A stretch of DNA of 64,000 nucleotides from Gymnopus androsaceus JB14 (GCA_009733575.1 ML769673.1:22385-86384), one strand, 5' to 3'; shown: positions 45,721-57,639, counted from the first letter of the stretch. Notes: generated by a model not told the origin, from the letters alone. Program-made: numbers and translations.

Positions 45721-46854
45721 CGTTTACAAGGTTTTGAGACTAGAAATTGTTGGTGGTGATAGTAGTAGTGGTGGTAAAGAGAGAGAGAGAACGAGATCTC
45801 ACAAGTTTGCAAACAATAACTAACCATGATGGCCACATATCCATTTTGAGAAATATTACCGTATTCAGTTCCATTCTTCATCATTGTCTGGGTGTGATGT
45901 CAGAACACAGATATTGTCGAATTAATTTGGCAAGTGGCACGTACAATAATAATTACTTGGGGCCACATTGATGGTATTATCATCGGATTTATGACCGATG
46001 GGATGCTTGGTGTGAAAGAAACTAGAATCTCAAGTCAGAAAGGCAATCTACAAAGAAGAGAATAAAAAGACATACGTGTTATGAGGGTTCATCGCGACTT
46101 GATTCTTTGCAGCATCACCGGCAACACTTGCCATTGAGGAAAAACGACGTTGGAAGGTGTAGTTTGCCTTGGTCATTGGCGATAATTTCGACACGGTCAT
46201 TCTGCCATACACCAACACATCTAGAGAAACTGTTTGAGATTGAAAAAGAAAAAAAAAGCAAAAGAGACTCACAAGTAGGTGGTGCTGAAATCAATAACCA
46301 ATACCTTTTGAGGAATACATTATGTGTTATCTGATGTGAGGAAAGATTAGTTGAAAGTATGTAAGTACAAGTTGAAAATGAAACAACGTACATGTTATGA
46401 GGCTTCATTGCAGTTTGTTCTCTGCGGCGCAACCGGTGAAAGCGATGTAGGAAAGTATCCTGGTTGTTGGTGCCAATAGTTTCGAATCAATGTGCAACCC
46501 AATTCCAGCTACACCAATACATGATTGGGAGCATTCAGGCTACAGCACAAGACTGGAGCCTCCCAAGCAACGGCACACGACCGTTTTCCCATCCGAATGT
46601 TAAGAGTAGAGGGAAGAGAGGGAAGAGATAAGGATATGTGACGTGGTCAATTCGACGCCTGGTAAGCGCCCAAAAATTTGAAGTAAAATTCATGTGATCT
46701 TCTCAGCGTACTATGAAAGTGAACGTATATATTGGATTTGTCGATGTAAGTAAGTACAAGATCAGCTATGTATAGTAATAGAAATACAGAGAGCCAGATA
46801 CAGTTTTAGTAGGTACACCAAGAAGCGGATTTGAAGATATAAGTATGTCCGAAA
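45721..46854. other. Spacer with two diverged related blocks
   Basis: Blocks near 46,075-46,140 and 46,390-46,450 (gttatgagg-ttcat, then ttgcagc- or tgcggcgcaacc-like) are diverged duplicates. On the minus strand a splice-like series (NPHNT, intron, HTKHPIGHKSDDNTINVAP, then KNGTEYGNISQNGYVAIM) hints at a decayed gene, but no start or continuous frame is found. Confidence 0.3.
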
Positions 46855-48960
46855 TTATCTGGCAGGAGTCGTAGCCGTGCATTGAAGAGGAGGCTCATGA
46901 GGAATGGATGCAGCACGGCCAAAAACATAGAAGAACGACGTCGTGTAAAATAATGCAATCGCCCGCTCAACACGTTCCAGAACAACGATATGATTATGAG
47001 CTCTTGAGGTCATTGGGAAGGGATCGATGAGTTCTACAGGCTTTTCGCCACGCCAAGTTGACATGACACGGTGAAGAGCACTCAAAAACTGGTAAACGGT
47101 CTGCCATGGCCGCCCCCCCAAGGCCGAGGTGAGTATTGTCGAAATCTACGTGATCAATCGGCCCAAGCCAGCAAGCAAAAAGGAGTTCTTGCCGCTCGTG
47201 TGAAACCATGGTGCTGCTGTCTAATTCGAAATCTAGCGTCATCAACTCCTGCCGGAAGTTGAGCTCGTACAGCTCCCAACAAATCTGCTGAGCAATATGT
47301 ATTGGCGGTATTATATCGTCCGGAAGGATTTCGCTACGCCAAAGAATGGGAGTGGAAGAAAAAGTATCCTGCATGAGTGTTAAGGACGTGCGTTCAAAGG
47401 TTGCCTTTAGTGCATCCAACATTTCCTTATGATTTCTCGCAGCCTTGGTTCGAGTGTGTTCAGCAAAGTTGCCTGAAGCAACATCCATCATGTCATGCCA
47501 TTTCTTGTTCACAAGTTTCAGAGGCACAGTGGACAGTGCATGAATAACTATGGGACGAAGTTTTAACCAAGAGGTAAAGAAACGCGCGCGAGTGGCAGGG
47601 CTGGAGGGCGATACAAAGAGCTGCGCTGGGGGAAGAGAATAACCTCTGTTAATGTTCGGATCCTGTGGCACTGTATTGTGAAGATGTGCTAGCGAACGAA
47701 GGGCAGCGTCCCAGGCGGGTATTGGACAGGGACTGAGGGGATTGGGTGATTCGATGAACGGATTTCGCTCATTTGACTGGCGTTTTTTATCTAGTAGAGT
47801 TACATGAGACATAGAATAGAGGAACCAAAAAAAACTTACATGGAGAAGGTCGTTTGTTGCCGTGGACTGCTGGTTGTGATGCAACCGAAGATTGAGATGA
47901 AGGAACGCTTAAGGCAGGACGAGATTGCACATATTTGCCTAAGTGTGATGGAGGCTGGAGGAGTGAGTGAATATACATGACCATGGAACGATAGCGTTCA
48001 GCCTTGTTTGCAAGCCCGGTGTAGATGATACGATGAGGCGGTGTAGTATTAGACACATCGATTTCAAAGGAAAACCTTAGTCGCAGTTTCTGGAATGCGT
48101 CAGCCGCTATCACCCAACCGACCTTGTCGATTCGTACGTTGGGGGTCTCTGAGGCTGGACGGACATACCAGACTGGAATACCGGCATAGAACAATTGATC
48201 TAAGGTGTTCAAATCTTCGGTGAACGCTCCTACCACTTTCGAGCACAGGAGGAGGCGGCCTCCGATCCTTGGCAGCGGCAATTCGAGGTGCATAGGTTCC
48301 TAACCAGTTCGTCCGAGCCACAGTCTCGAGTAAAAGCCTTTGGGCGCAAGCAAATAATAATAGGACTTTTTCCTTCGGTCCCGGAACCTTCAGTAAGCGT
48401 TCAATATATCGCTTGAGCTGAGTGGAATACACAGCCAGATAGGGATCATCCTTCTGACTCTGAGGGATGTTTGCAAGAGCGTTATTGCAAACTTCGTTGA
48501 AAGTCTCGCCAAGTGTTTTATGAAGTGTTACGAGGCCTAAGAAAAGATCACCATTGGAGACTGGACTGAGGTCTGAGTGCTCATCTGGCTCTAACCAAGC
48601 GAGGTAGAGCGGATTCGTGCGAAGTCGTGAAGGAAGCGGAATAAGAGCAAGATGCCCTATACGAGATTCAAATGGTTGTGGATAGTATATTGGGTTGTCC
48701 TCGCCGAAATTTAATGCTTTTCGGAAGCGCACTTTACACGTATTCAACGGAGGGGTAAATATGACGTCTGTGTTGGGAGATGTAACGAGTATATCTCCTG
48801 GAAACACATGTCCAACGAGGCCTTCAAACGAACTAATTTCTAAGGAAACGACGAACGATTCAAGTTAAGTAGCAGTTTCGACAATGCAGAACTTACCAGC
48901 GCCCGGATTCGCAAAACGCGTAAGAACCGTGACCGCGCCAGGACCAGATTGAGAGCTCAT
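46855..48960 (-). CDS. KDZ-associated protein of unknown function (two frameshifts)
   Basis: Minus strand, exon 1 48960-48897, exon 2 48839-47840, exon 3 47790-46855; GT-AG introns. Starts MSSQSGPGAVTVLTRFANPG and continues through FPGDILVTSPNTDVIFTPP, LPSRLRTNPLYLAWLEPDEH, then VVGAFTEDLNTLDQLFYAGI, GIPVWYVRP, and in exon 3 LFACWLGPIDHVDFDN and GGRPWQTVYQFLSALHRV. About 685 residues if the frames are joined. Two breaks: near 48,280 (one base missing or two extra) and in a G7 run at 47,113-47,119. No known domain; it may serve the transposon. Its 5' end faces the plus-strand genes across about 1.2 kb. Confidence 0.6.
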
Positions 48961-49211
48961 GATAACAATGCGGAGCTGGGTTGAGTGAAGCTTCGTTGGC
49001 CAAAATTCCACCGACTTTCAACAAAAAGCAACTGTACACGACAGTGCTTCGCTTGCTGCACAGTACAAGACTGGACAGCAGTATAATAATCGGCGCAAGA
49101 CCGACAAGTTGACGCGGTGTGAGGAATTGGATATCTAGTGTCGAATTGTTTAGTAGAGAAATCAAAATAACTAATTATTACTTACTGTGTTCGGAACTTG
49201 AGCTTGAGCGT

Positions 49212-49240
49212 TGAGAGAGAGAGAGAGAGAGAGAGAGATG
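49212..49240. repeat. GA dinucleotide microsatellite
   Basis: About 13 GA units in the gap between the divergent genes of the transposon. GA/CT tracts often keep promoters nucleosome-poor, so it may mark the shared control region (inference). Confidence 0.7.
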
Positions 49241-49561
49241 TGGTAAGGAAGTAAAGTTCTTAGCGCCCGCCAGCGCTAAGCACGCTCCAACACAGTGAGC
49301 GCTCAAGCGTTCTCTCTTCTCTACTCTCATACGACGACGCGACGTTTGCGTTCGGTGTTGTGCCGAACGCAGTGGAGTTGAGTTCAGGCATGTCCTGGAC
49401 TCTTTTGAACCGGACGTGGACCGGGTTCATACGAGGAAGCATCGACCCACTCGAATCTGGCGGCTCACTCGAATCTGGCGACTTACTCGGAACTCGCTCG
49501 AAACCTCGACGCTGTAATAGTCCCACTAGCCTTTTTCCCTAATCGTCTGGACTCGGCGCTG

Positions 49562-49885
49562 ATGTATTACCCCAACTCTGAACGGACCCAGCCATCGTTC
49601 TCCCAGCAACTTATTCGCAATCTGTCAGCTTCCCCGACTTCCGGACCACAGAACGCTTCCGCCATCCCTGTCGCCCAGCTCAGTCGCTATTGCATAGCAA
49701 TTCTTTCTATCGGAACTCAGATTGCAGCTGTTCATCGCGCTGTTATCACCAGTGCCAACGCTTCCGCAAGCACGTCCTTCACTGGTACTAACAGTGTGGT
49801 GGTTACTGAGGCCATCGTTACGTTTTGGTCATTGGTACAGCTACGGCAGTTCTTTCGACAACTCTATTTCGGTCGACGCTTTTAG
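49562..49885 (+). CDS. Hypothetical 107-residue protein inside the transposon
   Basis: Open frame starting MYYPNSERTQPSFSQQ, Ser/Ala-rich, with a short hydrophobic stretch (TEAIVTFWSLVQLRQFF). No introns, no recognised domain. It could instead be upstream sequence of the next gene. Kept because codon composition is even and it sits between two transposon genes. Confidence 0.3.
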   Translation: MYYPNSERTQPSFSQQLIRNLSASPTSGPQNASAIPVAQLSRYCIAILSIGTQIAAVHRAVITSANASASTSFTGTNSVVVTEAIVTFWSLVQLRQFFRQLYFGRRF

Positions 49886-50159
49886 GCTCGGGAGATGTAT
49901 TCGTAGTCACGGTAGGCTCGCGAGTATCCGTATCGAGAGCGTTATGATTTACATTAATTCAAAGATTATTAAGTACGGATATGGACCCTTGCTTTAAACG
50001 TTGACCGTCGTTACCAGCATTCAGAAGACAATGGCATCTTCATGATGTGATAGCAGTGCCGCCTGACTCCATTTTCGTCAAAGCAAGGTGAGCTTATTGT
50101 GCACGGGTTTTAAAAAGTTGCTAACCAATCGACAGAGCTCTTTCTCTCTCGACTCTATC

Positions 50160-51272
50160 ATGCCCAAAGCCAAATCCGCTTCCTCAGCACCTCGAAAGAG
50201 CCGGCCTGCGAAGCAAAAGCGACCCAACAAGACGGAACAGCTGAAGGCCGTAAACAAGGAGATTCGTGGCATACTTTTAGACCTCAGAAGTTCAGCTGGA
50301 CTACCCCACCACACTCAACGCCGTCCAGCGAATACAGTCCCTCAAATCTACATTGGCAGTTCCAGCAATGTAGATTCACCAGATCATCCGAAGTTTCAAG
50401 ATCTTGGCAGGGCAATCTATATCGTACGTTCGTGATACAGTTTTCTTGAATTTTACTAATCGTTTATCTTTTAGTCCACCGTTCGCGATTCCTCGTCTCA
50501 GACCTGGGATATCCATCGCATTCCTCTTGCTCTTCTTGAAGGCAACAAAGAACTGATCGACCTCCTAGCTAGCCGTGCAGTTCTGCAAGCGAGAAGTGTT
50601 CCAGTCACACATTCGCAAACGTATGCCACCGGTAGCAGATGCGAAACGGGACGCTTTCCTGTGGCCAGCGAGAGTGATGAGGATGAACGCACTGTCGGAT
50701 CTTCTGGCCACCACATACCTCCATCTTCTCCTACTCCCTTGTCAAGTGCTTCCGCTCGTGGACGACGTGCTGCCCAGCCTATGACCTCACCTGTTCGACG
50801 GAGGTCTCCCTCTTCTACACGAGGTCCCCAAAGCTCTCCAATTCGTCCACGCCGCTGGTTAAGTCCTATAGATCTGACAGAGGAAGCGGAACCAATTTGT
50901 CCACACCGCTTCCTTAGTCCAATTGATCTCACTGAGGATATTGACCAGCCAGTAATTCACACCAAGTTCGCGAAAGTGATGGTTTTCAAGGTGCGTATTC
51001 AACTCTTCTTTATGACTTTCTGATAATCATGTGTATTCTAGGACTTGTCGACATTTCAAACACTTCAACTTCCCCTTTGTGATAGTGGCACACGACTGGT
51101 GCTTGCAGATCACAAGCTTATTTTAGGTGGAGTGGGACTGGAAATGGGCGATATCATTGAGCGATACTCACGGGCTAATGTCTGGGCTGTGACACGCTGG
51201 GACGAACCAGTTTGCTGCGAGTCTGAGGAGTTGATTATGTTGAGGCCCAAGGGACTCCGTGTACTCGTCTAA
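50160..51272 (+). CDS. KDZ-associated basic/serine-rich protein
   Basis: Three exons (50160-50423, 50475-50990, 51042-51272), all phase 0, give 336 residues with no frame break. The N-terminus MPKAKSASSAPRKSRPAKQK is strongly basic and could act as a nuclear signal or DNA-binding tail. The middle is Ser/Pro/Arg-rich with duplicated SPIDLTE motifs (RRWLSPIDLTEEAEP and HRFLSPIDLTEDIDQP). The C-terminal part (TFQTLQLPLCDSGTRLVLAD, RANVWAVTRWDEP) looks globular. Function unknown. It lies 321 bp upstream of the transposase in the same direction. It is the only KDZ partner gene here with an intact frame. Confidence 0.65.
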
Positions 51273-51593
51273 TTACCTTTAATTCAAGATTGTAGTGTGT
51301 TTTCAATCATTCGATCTGCTCCGAGTTCAATTTTTTTTTTTTCCAAAATTGGACAAGAAATCATTGCTTTGACCTCTATAAACGGCACAATAGACATACA
51401 CGGGACAACGGATCATCGCTTTGACCTCCATGAACGGTTCGGACCGTGACCTTTGAACTAACAATGGTGGCCTGGTAAGTTTCCACACGCCTCATTGTGT
51501 GGCCTGGAATGACTTGTTGTTCTGTAGGTGCCACTCCGACAGCAGCCTTTCCTCTCTGTCACGTCCACACCCATCTCGTCTCTGTTCTTCATC

Positions 51594-54500
51594 ATGGGCG
51601 GAATCAAAAAGCAAAAAATCAACCAAGAGGAACTAGCTCGACGCTCTCGCGCTATTATCAATCCAAATGCTCAGCGTCACACGCTGACTGTTGCCAGCGT
51701 TCATGCTTCAAAGACGACTGTACATGTTGCCCACTCGAACAAGCCGAAAGCCCAACCACCACCACCTGCAAAACCTTCATTATTGGCTAATGACATGGCG
51801 TCAACTGACCCGCCAACTGAGACAGATTTAGAGGATTTTACTTGCATTCAAGTTCCAGAGGAGGTCGGCCAGACTCAAGTAAGTTAATAACTTGTCTACA
51901 TGCTCCTCTCTGTCTAAATCTGTCTCCAGCGCGCGAAACTCCTAGAGGAATACAGTGAGATGTTCAGTATCGCCGCTACGCTGCTCATTGCAAAGGAAGC
52001 AGACCCTTCTACCAGTACTACTTGCCAATGTGGAGAGCGCCCTAGAGAGGTGCGTTGCGTCGACTGCGACCAGCAAGAGCTTTTATGTCGCGGATGCTGG
52101 ATAGCGGCACACAAATATTCACCTTTTCACTGGGCCGAGGTCTGGAACTCGGATCGAGGCTACTTCACCCGTCAAGACATTTCCACTGTCCTTGTTGACG
52201 GCCACGCGATCCCTCTTGGGCATTCGGGTGACACTTGTCCCCATGCGTCCAAACCACTCCTGATGAATATTGGAGAGTGTAATGGAATACACGCTACCAA
52301 GGTCACCTTCTGTCGGTGTGAAGGAAGTGCAAGCAAGTGGCACCAGTTGTTCGCGGCCAACCTGTTCCCAGCGACAGTCAATCATCCCCAGACCGCGTTT
52401 ACCTTTCGTGTTCTACGACACTGGCAGATTCAAACACTCCAGAGTAATATCACCGGATACGACTATGTACGGTCACTCCGTCGTATGACAGACAATGTTT
52501 TCACGGGCAACGTGCCAGTAAGTTCAAGCTCACTCTATCGTATTCATGAATTGATTTCGTTCAATTTTGTAGGACTGTTATAAACAATTTATGTTTGTTA
52601 CTCGCATCTGGCCAATGCTACTGGCTGCTAAGCGCTTCGGAGAGGTCTACGACAATGGCATGGAGATTCTGTATCCCAAACGACGAAAGGGAAACTTGAT
52701 GATCTACTGCCCTGCTTGTCCTGAAGCCGATGTAAACATGGAACCAGGGTGGCAGCGCATCCCGAAAGAACTTCGGTACGTTGTTTTCCTCACTGATTCG
52801 TTGAACAGCGCCTTACTAACTGATAATGTTAGACACATTAACGCAATCCACCTCGCAGTTGACGGGAATTTCCAAACAAATCACTACGCTAAGAATGGAG
52901 ACCCAAACGATGTACCGCTCTTCGCTGGTAGAGGTTACATGCCGAATGCGTTGTGGTACAAGGAGTACCTCAAGAATGTACCGCAACTGCAGAATGAGGT
53001 CAGTTTTGTATACGTTTGTTGTATTCGATACTGAAATATCATCGCAGAAACCTCAGTGTGGCCATATCAAGGCAATCTCTGGTCAAGACAAGCAGAAGTT
53101 CAAGAATACCGATGTCTCTGGGACGGTGAACTGCAATTGCGATCATATTATGATTGGTGCAGCGGTTGATATGGTTGGAGGTGGTGAACGGTGAGTCTAG
53201 CCTGTTTGGAAGCGGGAATATCTCTGATTAGTCCTCTAGTTTTGCTACTACCGACTTGGCCATTGAGCTCAACCTGGATGCACGGCCTTTTGAAGAAGGC
53301 GAAGAACCCGACCTCATATTATCCTACGACAGTATGTGCTATTACTGCAAGAATATTATCCCTCGTTTTATGGCGTATCATCCCCGCGTTGCTCATCGCA
53401 TACGCAGCGGCCGATTTATTATTCCAGTTTGCCATTGTCGCAACCATGTCCCTGAATGCGATCCTCTCTATTCCTACGAGTACAAACCAAACACCGCTCA
53501 TTTCCATGGCGAAACTATCGAGTTTCCTTGGCCTTACTTCAATGCTCTGGGCCCTTCAATACGCCAGATGAACCCAGGACGACGAATCGACACTCTCGAA
53601 CTCCATTATGGGGACTGGAATTACCGAAAACTCACGGGAATGGGTACGTGCGGTCTTGTTTTCTCAGCGTTACAGACTCCTGATTGGTGTATCTCTAGCT
53701 CGTCAGCTGCTGAAAGAGTTACAGACCGCCAAAATCACTTACATTGATAAACGCGACCACTTTGTTGGGCTATGCGGTATCTATGAATCGAAAGTCAATT
53801 CGTGGAACACGTTCGACCGTTCGCCACGCATTGATCCAAAAACGAAAAATGTGTACTCGGTGTATTTTCATAATAATACAAAGGGTAAGCTTTAGAGTCA
53901 ATGGTGTCGTCTCATGCACTCATATAAAGTCCAGCTCCTACTCTTCAAGGTCTTGCGGATGCTTTCGTCCAGTCGGATGAGACTGTTCATGTATCCACAG
54001 GAGAAGTCGAAGCTGGTGCAGTAGCTCGGTGGTTGATTGAAGGTCTCGCAATCATGCAGTTACAGCAAGTTGGTATACCAGTATGCATTGCGTTACTAAT
54101 GATTCGGACTCTAGAGCACGAGTACGACGTATTGCAAAAAGCTGTCAGGATTCTCCGACCAAGGAGCTTCGTACTCGTCGAACAAAACTCACGGAGAGGA
54201 TTTCAAAGTTCCGGAAGGAACAGAAGGGCTTTATGCGTTTAATCGCACCTCTTCTAGCCTCTGAGCCATTTGCAGAAGCCGAAAATGAGAAACTGTTTCT
54301 CCCTTCGGATTTCTCGATGGCCAAACGCTCGGAGTTATGTTTGGAGGCACTTGCGACAAAGCAAGTGAACTTTCTCGATGTCGCGCTTGGAGAGGTTGTA
54401 ACTTCGCTGCAAACAGTGGTGAAGACTATCAGTGCAGCTTACGAACGCAAGATCAAGCATGCCCGAGGGCAAGAACAAAACACTCGTTCGACTACGAAAA

Positions 54501-55692
54501 TCCGGACTATAATGGCCAAACGAACGGATCTCATCCTTGATTACAGTATACTGCGTGAAGCATTGCTATCACTCGATAGTCTTGACGAGGAGAAATGGCC
54601 GAAGCTGGAGGAACGGGACACGTTTCGAAAGTCGACAGAGAAGAGACGAAGACCAGGTGATCCCTCAAACGTTGAGGGAAATCTCTGGAATTTGACCAGT
54701 GCGGGGTCAATTTCGAAGCCAGATGAACATGGGAAGGTTTTTGGGGATGACCTAGAAGACGCAGCAGAGACGGAAGAGGACGACGATGAGACCGAGGACC
54801 CTGTATTTGAAGGAGGTGGACAGTATATTGGTACGTGATGAATTCCTCAATCACATCGAAACATACTTACTAGTTCTTTGATGTTACTTATAGGCACGAA
54901 AATGTCACTGCGCCAGCGTAAGTCACTCATTACTACTACTTTTATATGACCTAACTGCGTAGGCTGTTAGCTCGGACCCTACAACCATCATCGAATCTAC
55001 GGACGCACAGCAAAACACCGCCAGTTCAAGAGTCTGAACCCGATACCGAGGAAGATTCAGTTGGCGTGGATGCAGAAGGATGGATTTGGGCTACCCAGTC
55101 TCAAAAGAACATGAGCGAGGAAGAAGTGGTTAAATGGCTTGATAAATGTAAGTTCGCCATTCTGTCTACAAACGTCTAACAAAATATTATTCAGGTGACA
55201 GTATTCAATGGTTTCGTGCTGAAGCTGAATTCGAGAGAGCACTAGAACGACTTGAGCAAAAGCACGCTGACTTTGAACGCATCATCCTGCCGATTTTCCT
55301 ATGACAGGGATGCATGGGCTCGTCTCGCAAATGAGTTCTCTACCAGTCCAGGGCATGTGGCCTATGCGAAGGAACACTCCGACAAGTATGAGACCCTGCG
55401 TGCAGATGCTGTGATGAAGTATGAGCATGGAGGCATTCCATTTTTGAGGAAGAGACTTGACGGGGTGAGTCTGAGTAATCGGCTGCTTGTTTGGCGGAGC
55501 GAGGAGAATAAAGTTTTCAACTTTGACCGGTACGTGGATTGTTGCCTATATTCAGGTTAAATGAGCTCACTGTTGTGTAGAACGGTGCGGCCACCATTTG
55601 TTGATCCCACACAAAACTCTGGTGACATTCGAGAACTTGTCCTTCAAGGTGGCGAAGTGCTGAACCCACTGAAACGAAAGGGGCGGGCGTAG
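51594..55692 (+). CDS. KDZ transposase with CxC cysteine cluster (one frameshift)
   Basis: Thirteen exons (51594-51878, 51930-52517, 52573-52775, 52833-52998, 53048-53190, 53240-53643, 53699-53884, 53935-54072, 54117-54830, 54894-54917, 54971-55147, 55195-55529, 55581-55692); 3,475 coding bases, about 1,157 residues allowing one extra base. An N-terminal basic region is followed by a cysteine cluster (CQCGERPREVRCVDC, then CRGCWIAAHK, ~residues 127-160) as in CxC clusters fused to KDZ transposases. The RNase-H-like core shows DGNF (~369), CNCDH (~442) and YDSMCYYCKN (~490), typical landmarks of this family. Then a helical region and an acidic linker. In exon 12 the frame slips after DFERII (near 55,290) before SYDRDAWARLANEFSTS, so this copy probably makes a truncated enzyme. 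Confidence 0.88.
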
Positions 55693-55708
55693 CTGGTATG
55701 TGTTTATT

Positions 55709-56147
55709 GTTTTGTTTAAAAATCGTCCACTTAAGTTTTACTCTCAAGGTGTTTAATGTCCATGTTGAAAGGTATATTTAGTGACATTTAAACATTGCTC
55801 TCTGTTTTGTTGAAAGCACTGCTTCACAGGTGTTTAATTATGTATGTGTATTGAAAGGTATGTTTAAAGTTGTTCAAATGCTATTTAAAGACTCACTGAT
55901 CACTGAATGCTCCACGTCACAGGTGTTTAATCATCTAGTTATTGCGCTTCACTACTTTGTTATGTATGTGTTTAAGTCTTCTGTTTAAACATTTTTATTT
56001 TGTACACATATGATCTGTTTAAAGTCTGTTTAAAGTGTGACTGTTAAACAATTTGATATACTATAAACATATTCCCCAGCCTGAATTTTGTTCAATACAA
56101 GTGTTTAAGTGTGTTTAGTAATGGTAGGTCAGACTTGAGGTGTTTAA
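55709..56147. repeat. Right subterminal GTTTA motif array
   Basis: About 14 motifs of the form TGTTTA or TTTAAA, such as ggtgtttaat, tgtttaaagt and tgtttaagt, at irregular spacing and mostly in the orientation opposite to the left array. A longer block, tcacaggtgtttaat, occurs twice (about 55,826 and 55,918). Confidence 0.75.
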
Positions 56148-56168
56148 AAAAAACTAATACTTTTGTAG

Positions 56169-56177
56169 TTATGATGA
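56169..56177. repeat. Target-site duplication, right (TTATGATGA)
   Basis: Matches 42892-42900. With one copy plus the transposon removed, the NLR frame reads on without interruption. Confidence 0.75.
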
Positions 56178-57623
56178 CATTATCAGCAGTGTCCTTTCAA
56201 ATAAAAATCCACCTCATGAAACACTGCAAGATAAAATGATTCTCTACACTATCATCTCCACAGGAAAGCCATTGACATGTAGTGCAATAGCTGAACTTTT
56301 GAGTTTGGAAGAGGCTGATGTGTTCAATCTGACAGAACAACTGAATGCACTTGTCTATATTTCAGAGCAGAATAATTGTGTTTTTACATTTCATGCCTCT
56401 TTTCCTGAATATATTTCAAAGGTGATGAGCATTGAGTGGATGCAGGCTCACCATCTCAGGCTGACCAATGCATGTTTGAATATAATGGATCAGCTAAGAT
56501 TCAATATCTGTGAACTTCCTTCATCATTCATACCAGATAAGGAGGTCCCAAACTTTGAAGAAAAGGTTGAAGAAAACCTTTGTGAATCACTCCAATATGC
56601 ATACCAGTTTTGGGGTTATCATTTTACTGAATGTGAGACCCAAGATGATAATTTAGAGAGACTGAAAGAGTTTCTGAGGGAAAAGGGTATATATTGGATT
56701 GAAGCCATGAGTGTACTGGGTCTATTGCAGCAAGGTGGAGAGGCTCTTGATAGCATACACAAGATTAGTACCAGAACATACTTACAACCATTGAGTGGTA
56801 AAGGACTGAAATTTCCATAGAAGCTATCATATACTGGATCTGCATTAATTGTTGCCCAGATTTCAAGATATTTGCAGAACTTAATTGTGCAATTTTCAAC
56901 CAGTGAAGTCAGGGGGAGGACACCCCATTTATACCTAAGTATTATTCCATTTTGGAGCAATACTTTAGAATGTAAGCCCCAAGTAAAAGGTAGTCTGAGG
57001 ATAGAAAACCAAGTACAAAGTCAGATCACTAATATGATATTGAATGGACATAACTATTGTGTACATTCAGTAGCCTTTTCACCTGATGGAAGCAGGATTG
57101 TATCTGGATCAAAGGACATGACTATACGGATCTGAGATACAACCACTGGTGCTCAGATTGGTGATTCTCTGAAAGGTCATAATGATTGGGTCCGAGCAGT
57201 GGTCTTTTCACCTGATGGAAGCAGGATTGTATCTGGATCACGGGACAAGACTATACGGATTTGGGATACAACCACTGGTGCTCAGATTGGTGATCCTCTG
57301 GAAGGTCATCAGGTCCGTGCAGTGGCCTTTTCACCTGATGGAACAATGATTGCTTCTGGCTCTGATGATAAAACACTAAGAATCTGGGATTCCACCACTG
57401 GGGCTCAGATTGGTGATCCTCTGGAAGGTCATAATGACTGTGTTCATGCAGTGACCTTTGCACCTGATGGAACAAAGATTGTCTCTGGTTCTTATGACAA
57501 AACACTAAGGATCTGGGATGCCACCACTAGGGCTCAGATAGGCAATCCTCTGGAAGGTCACAATGGTTCAGTCTATGCAGTGGCCTTTTCACCTGATGGA
57601 ACCAGGATTGTCTCAGGCTCTGA
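56169..57623 (+). pseudogene. NACHT-WD40 NLR, segment 2 (linker and first WD40 repeats)
   Basis: Resumes the NLR frame exactly after the transposon (YDDIISSVLSNKNPPHETLQ), continues through the helical region that follows NACHT, then WD40 repeats of about 42 residues with the consensus [35 protein letters not shown]. Two in-frame stops break it: TAG at 56818-56820 after GKGLKFP, and TGA at 57133-57135 where the WD40 pattern demands Trp (TIRIWD). Reading continues in the same frame after both, so they are point changes. The segment ends at the 636-bp element inside a WD40 repeat. Confidence 0.85.
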
Positions 57624-57639
57624 CATCAGCAAAACCTGG
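57624..57639 (+). repeat. Left terminal inverted repeat
   Basis: CATCAGCAAAACCTGG, perfect inverted match to 58244-58259. Confidence 0.9.

Larger units (their letters stand above)
42901..56168. mobile_element. KDZ-type DNA transposon (13.3 kb) with four genes
   Basis: Placed between two halves of one NLR frame and flanked by the direct repeat TTATGATGA. It encodes a KDZ (Kyakuja-Dileera-Zisupton) transposase at 51594-55692 plus three partner genes. Both ends carry dense short motifs of opposite sense: TAAAC on the left (42,918-43,365) and GTTTA on the right (55,709-56,147). No terminal inverted repeat is visible at the inferred ends. Zisupton-type elements are known to make 8-bp target duplications, close to what is seen. 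Frameshifts in at least three genes suggest this copy is no longer self-sufficient. Confidence 0.85.

Noticed and set aside
53319..53507. Minus-strand frames opposite the transposase exons
   Set aside because: Shadows of the KDZ coding sequence on the other strand.
57040..57620. Regular 126-base DNA repeats as a satellite or CRISPR-like array
   Set aside because: They encode WD40 repeats in one continuous frame.
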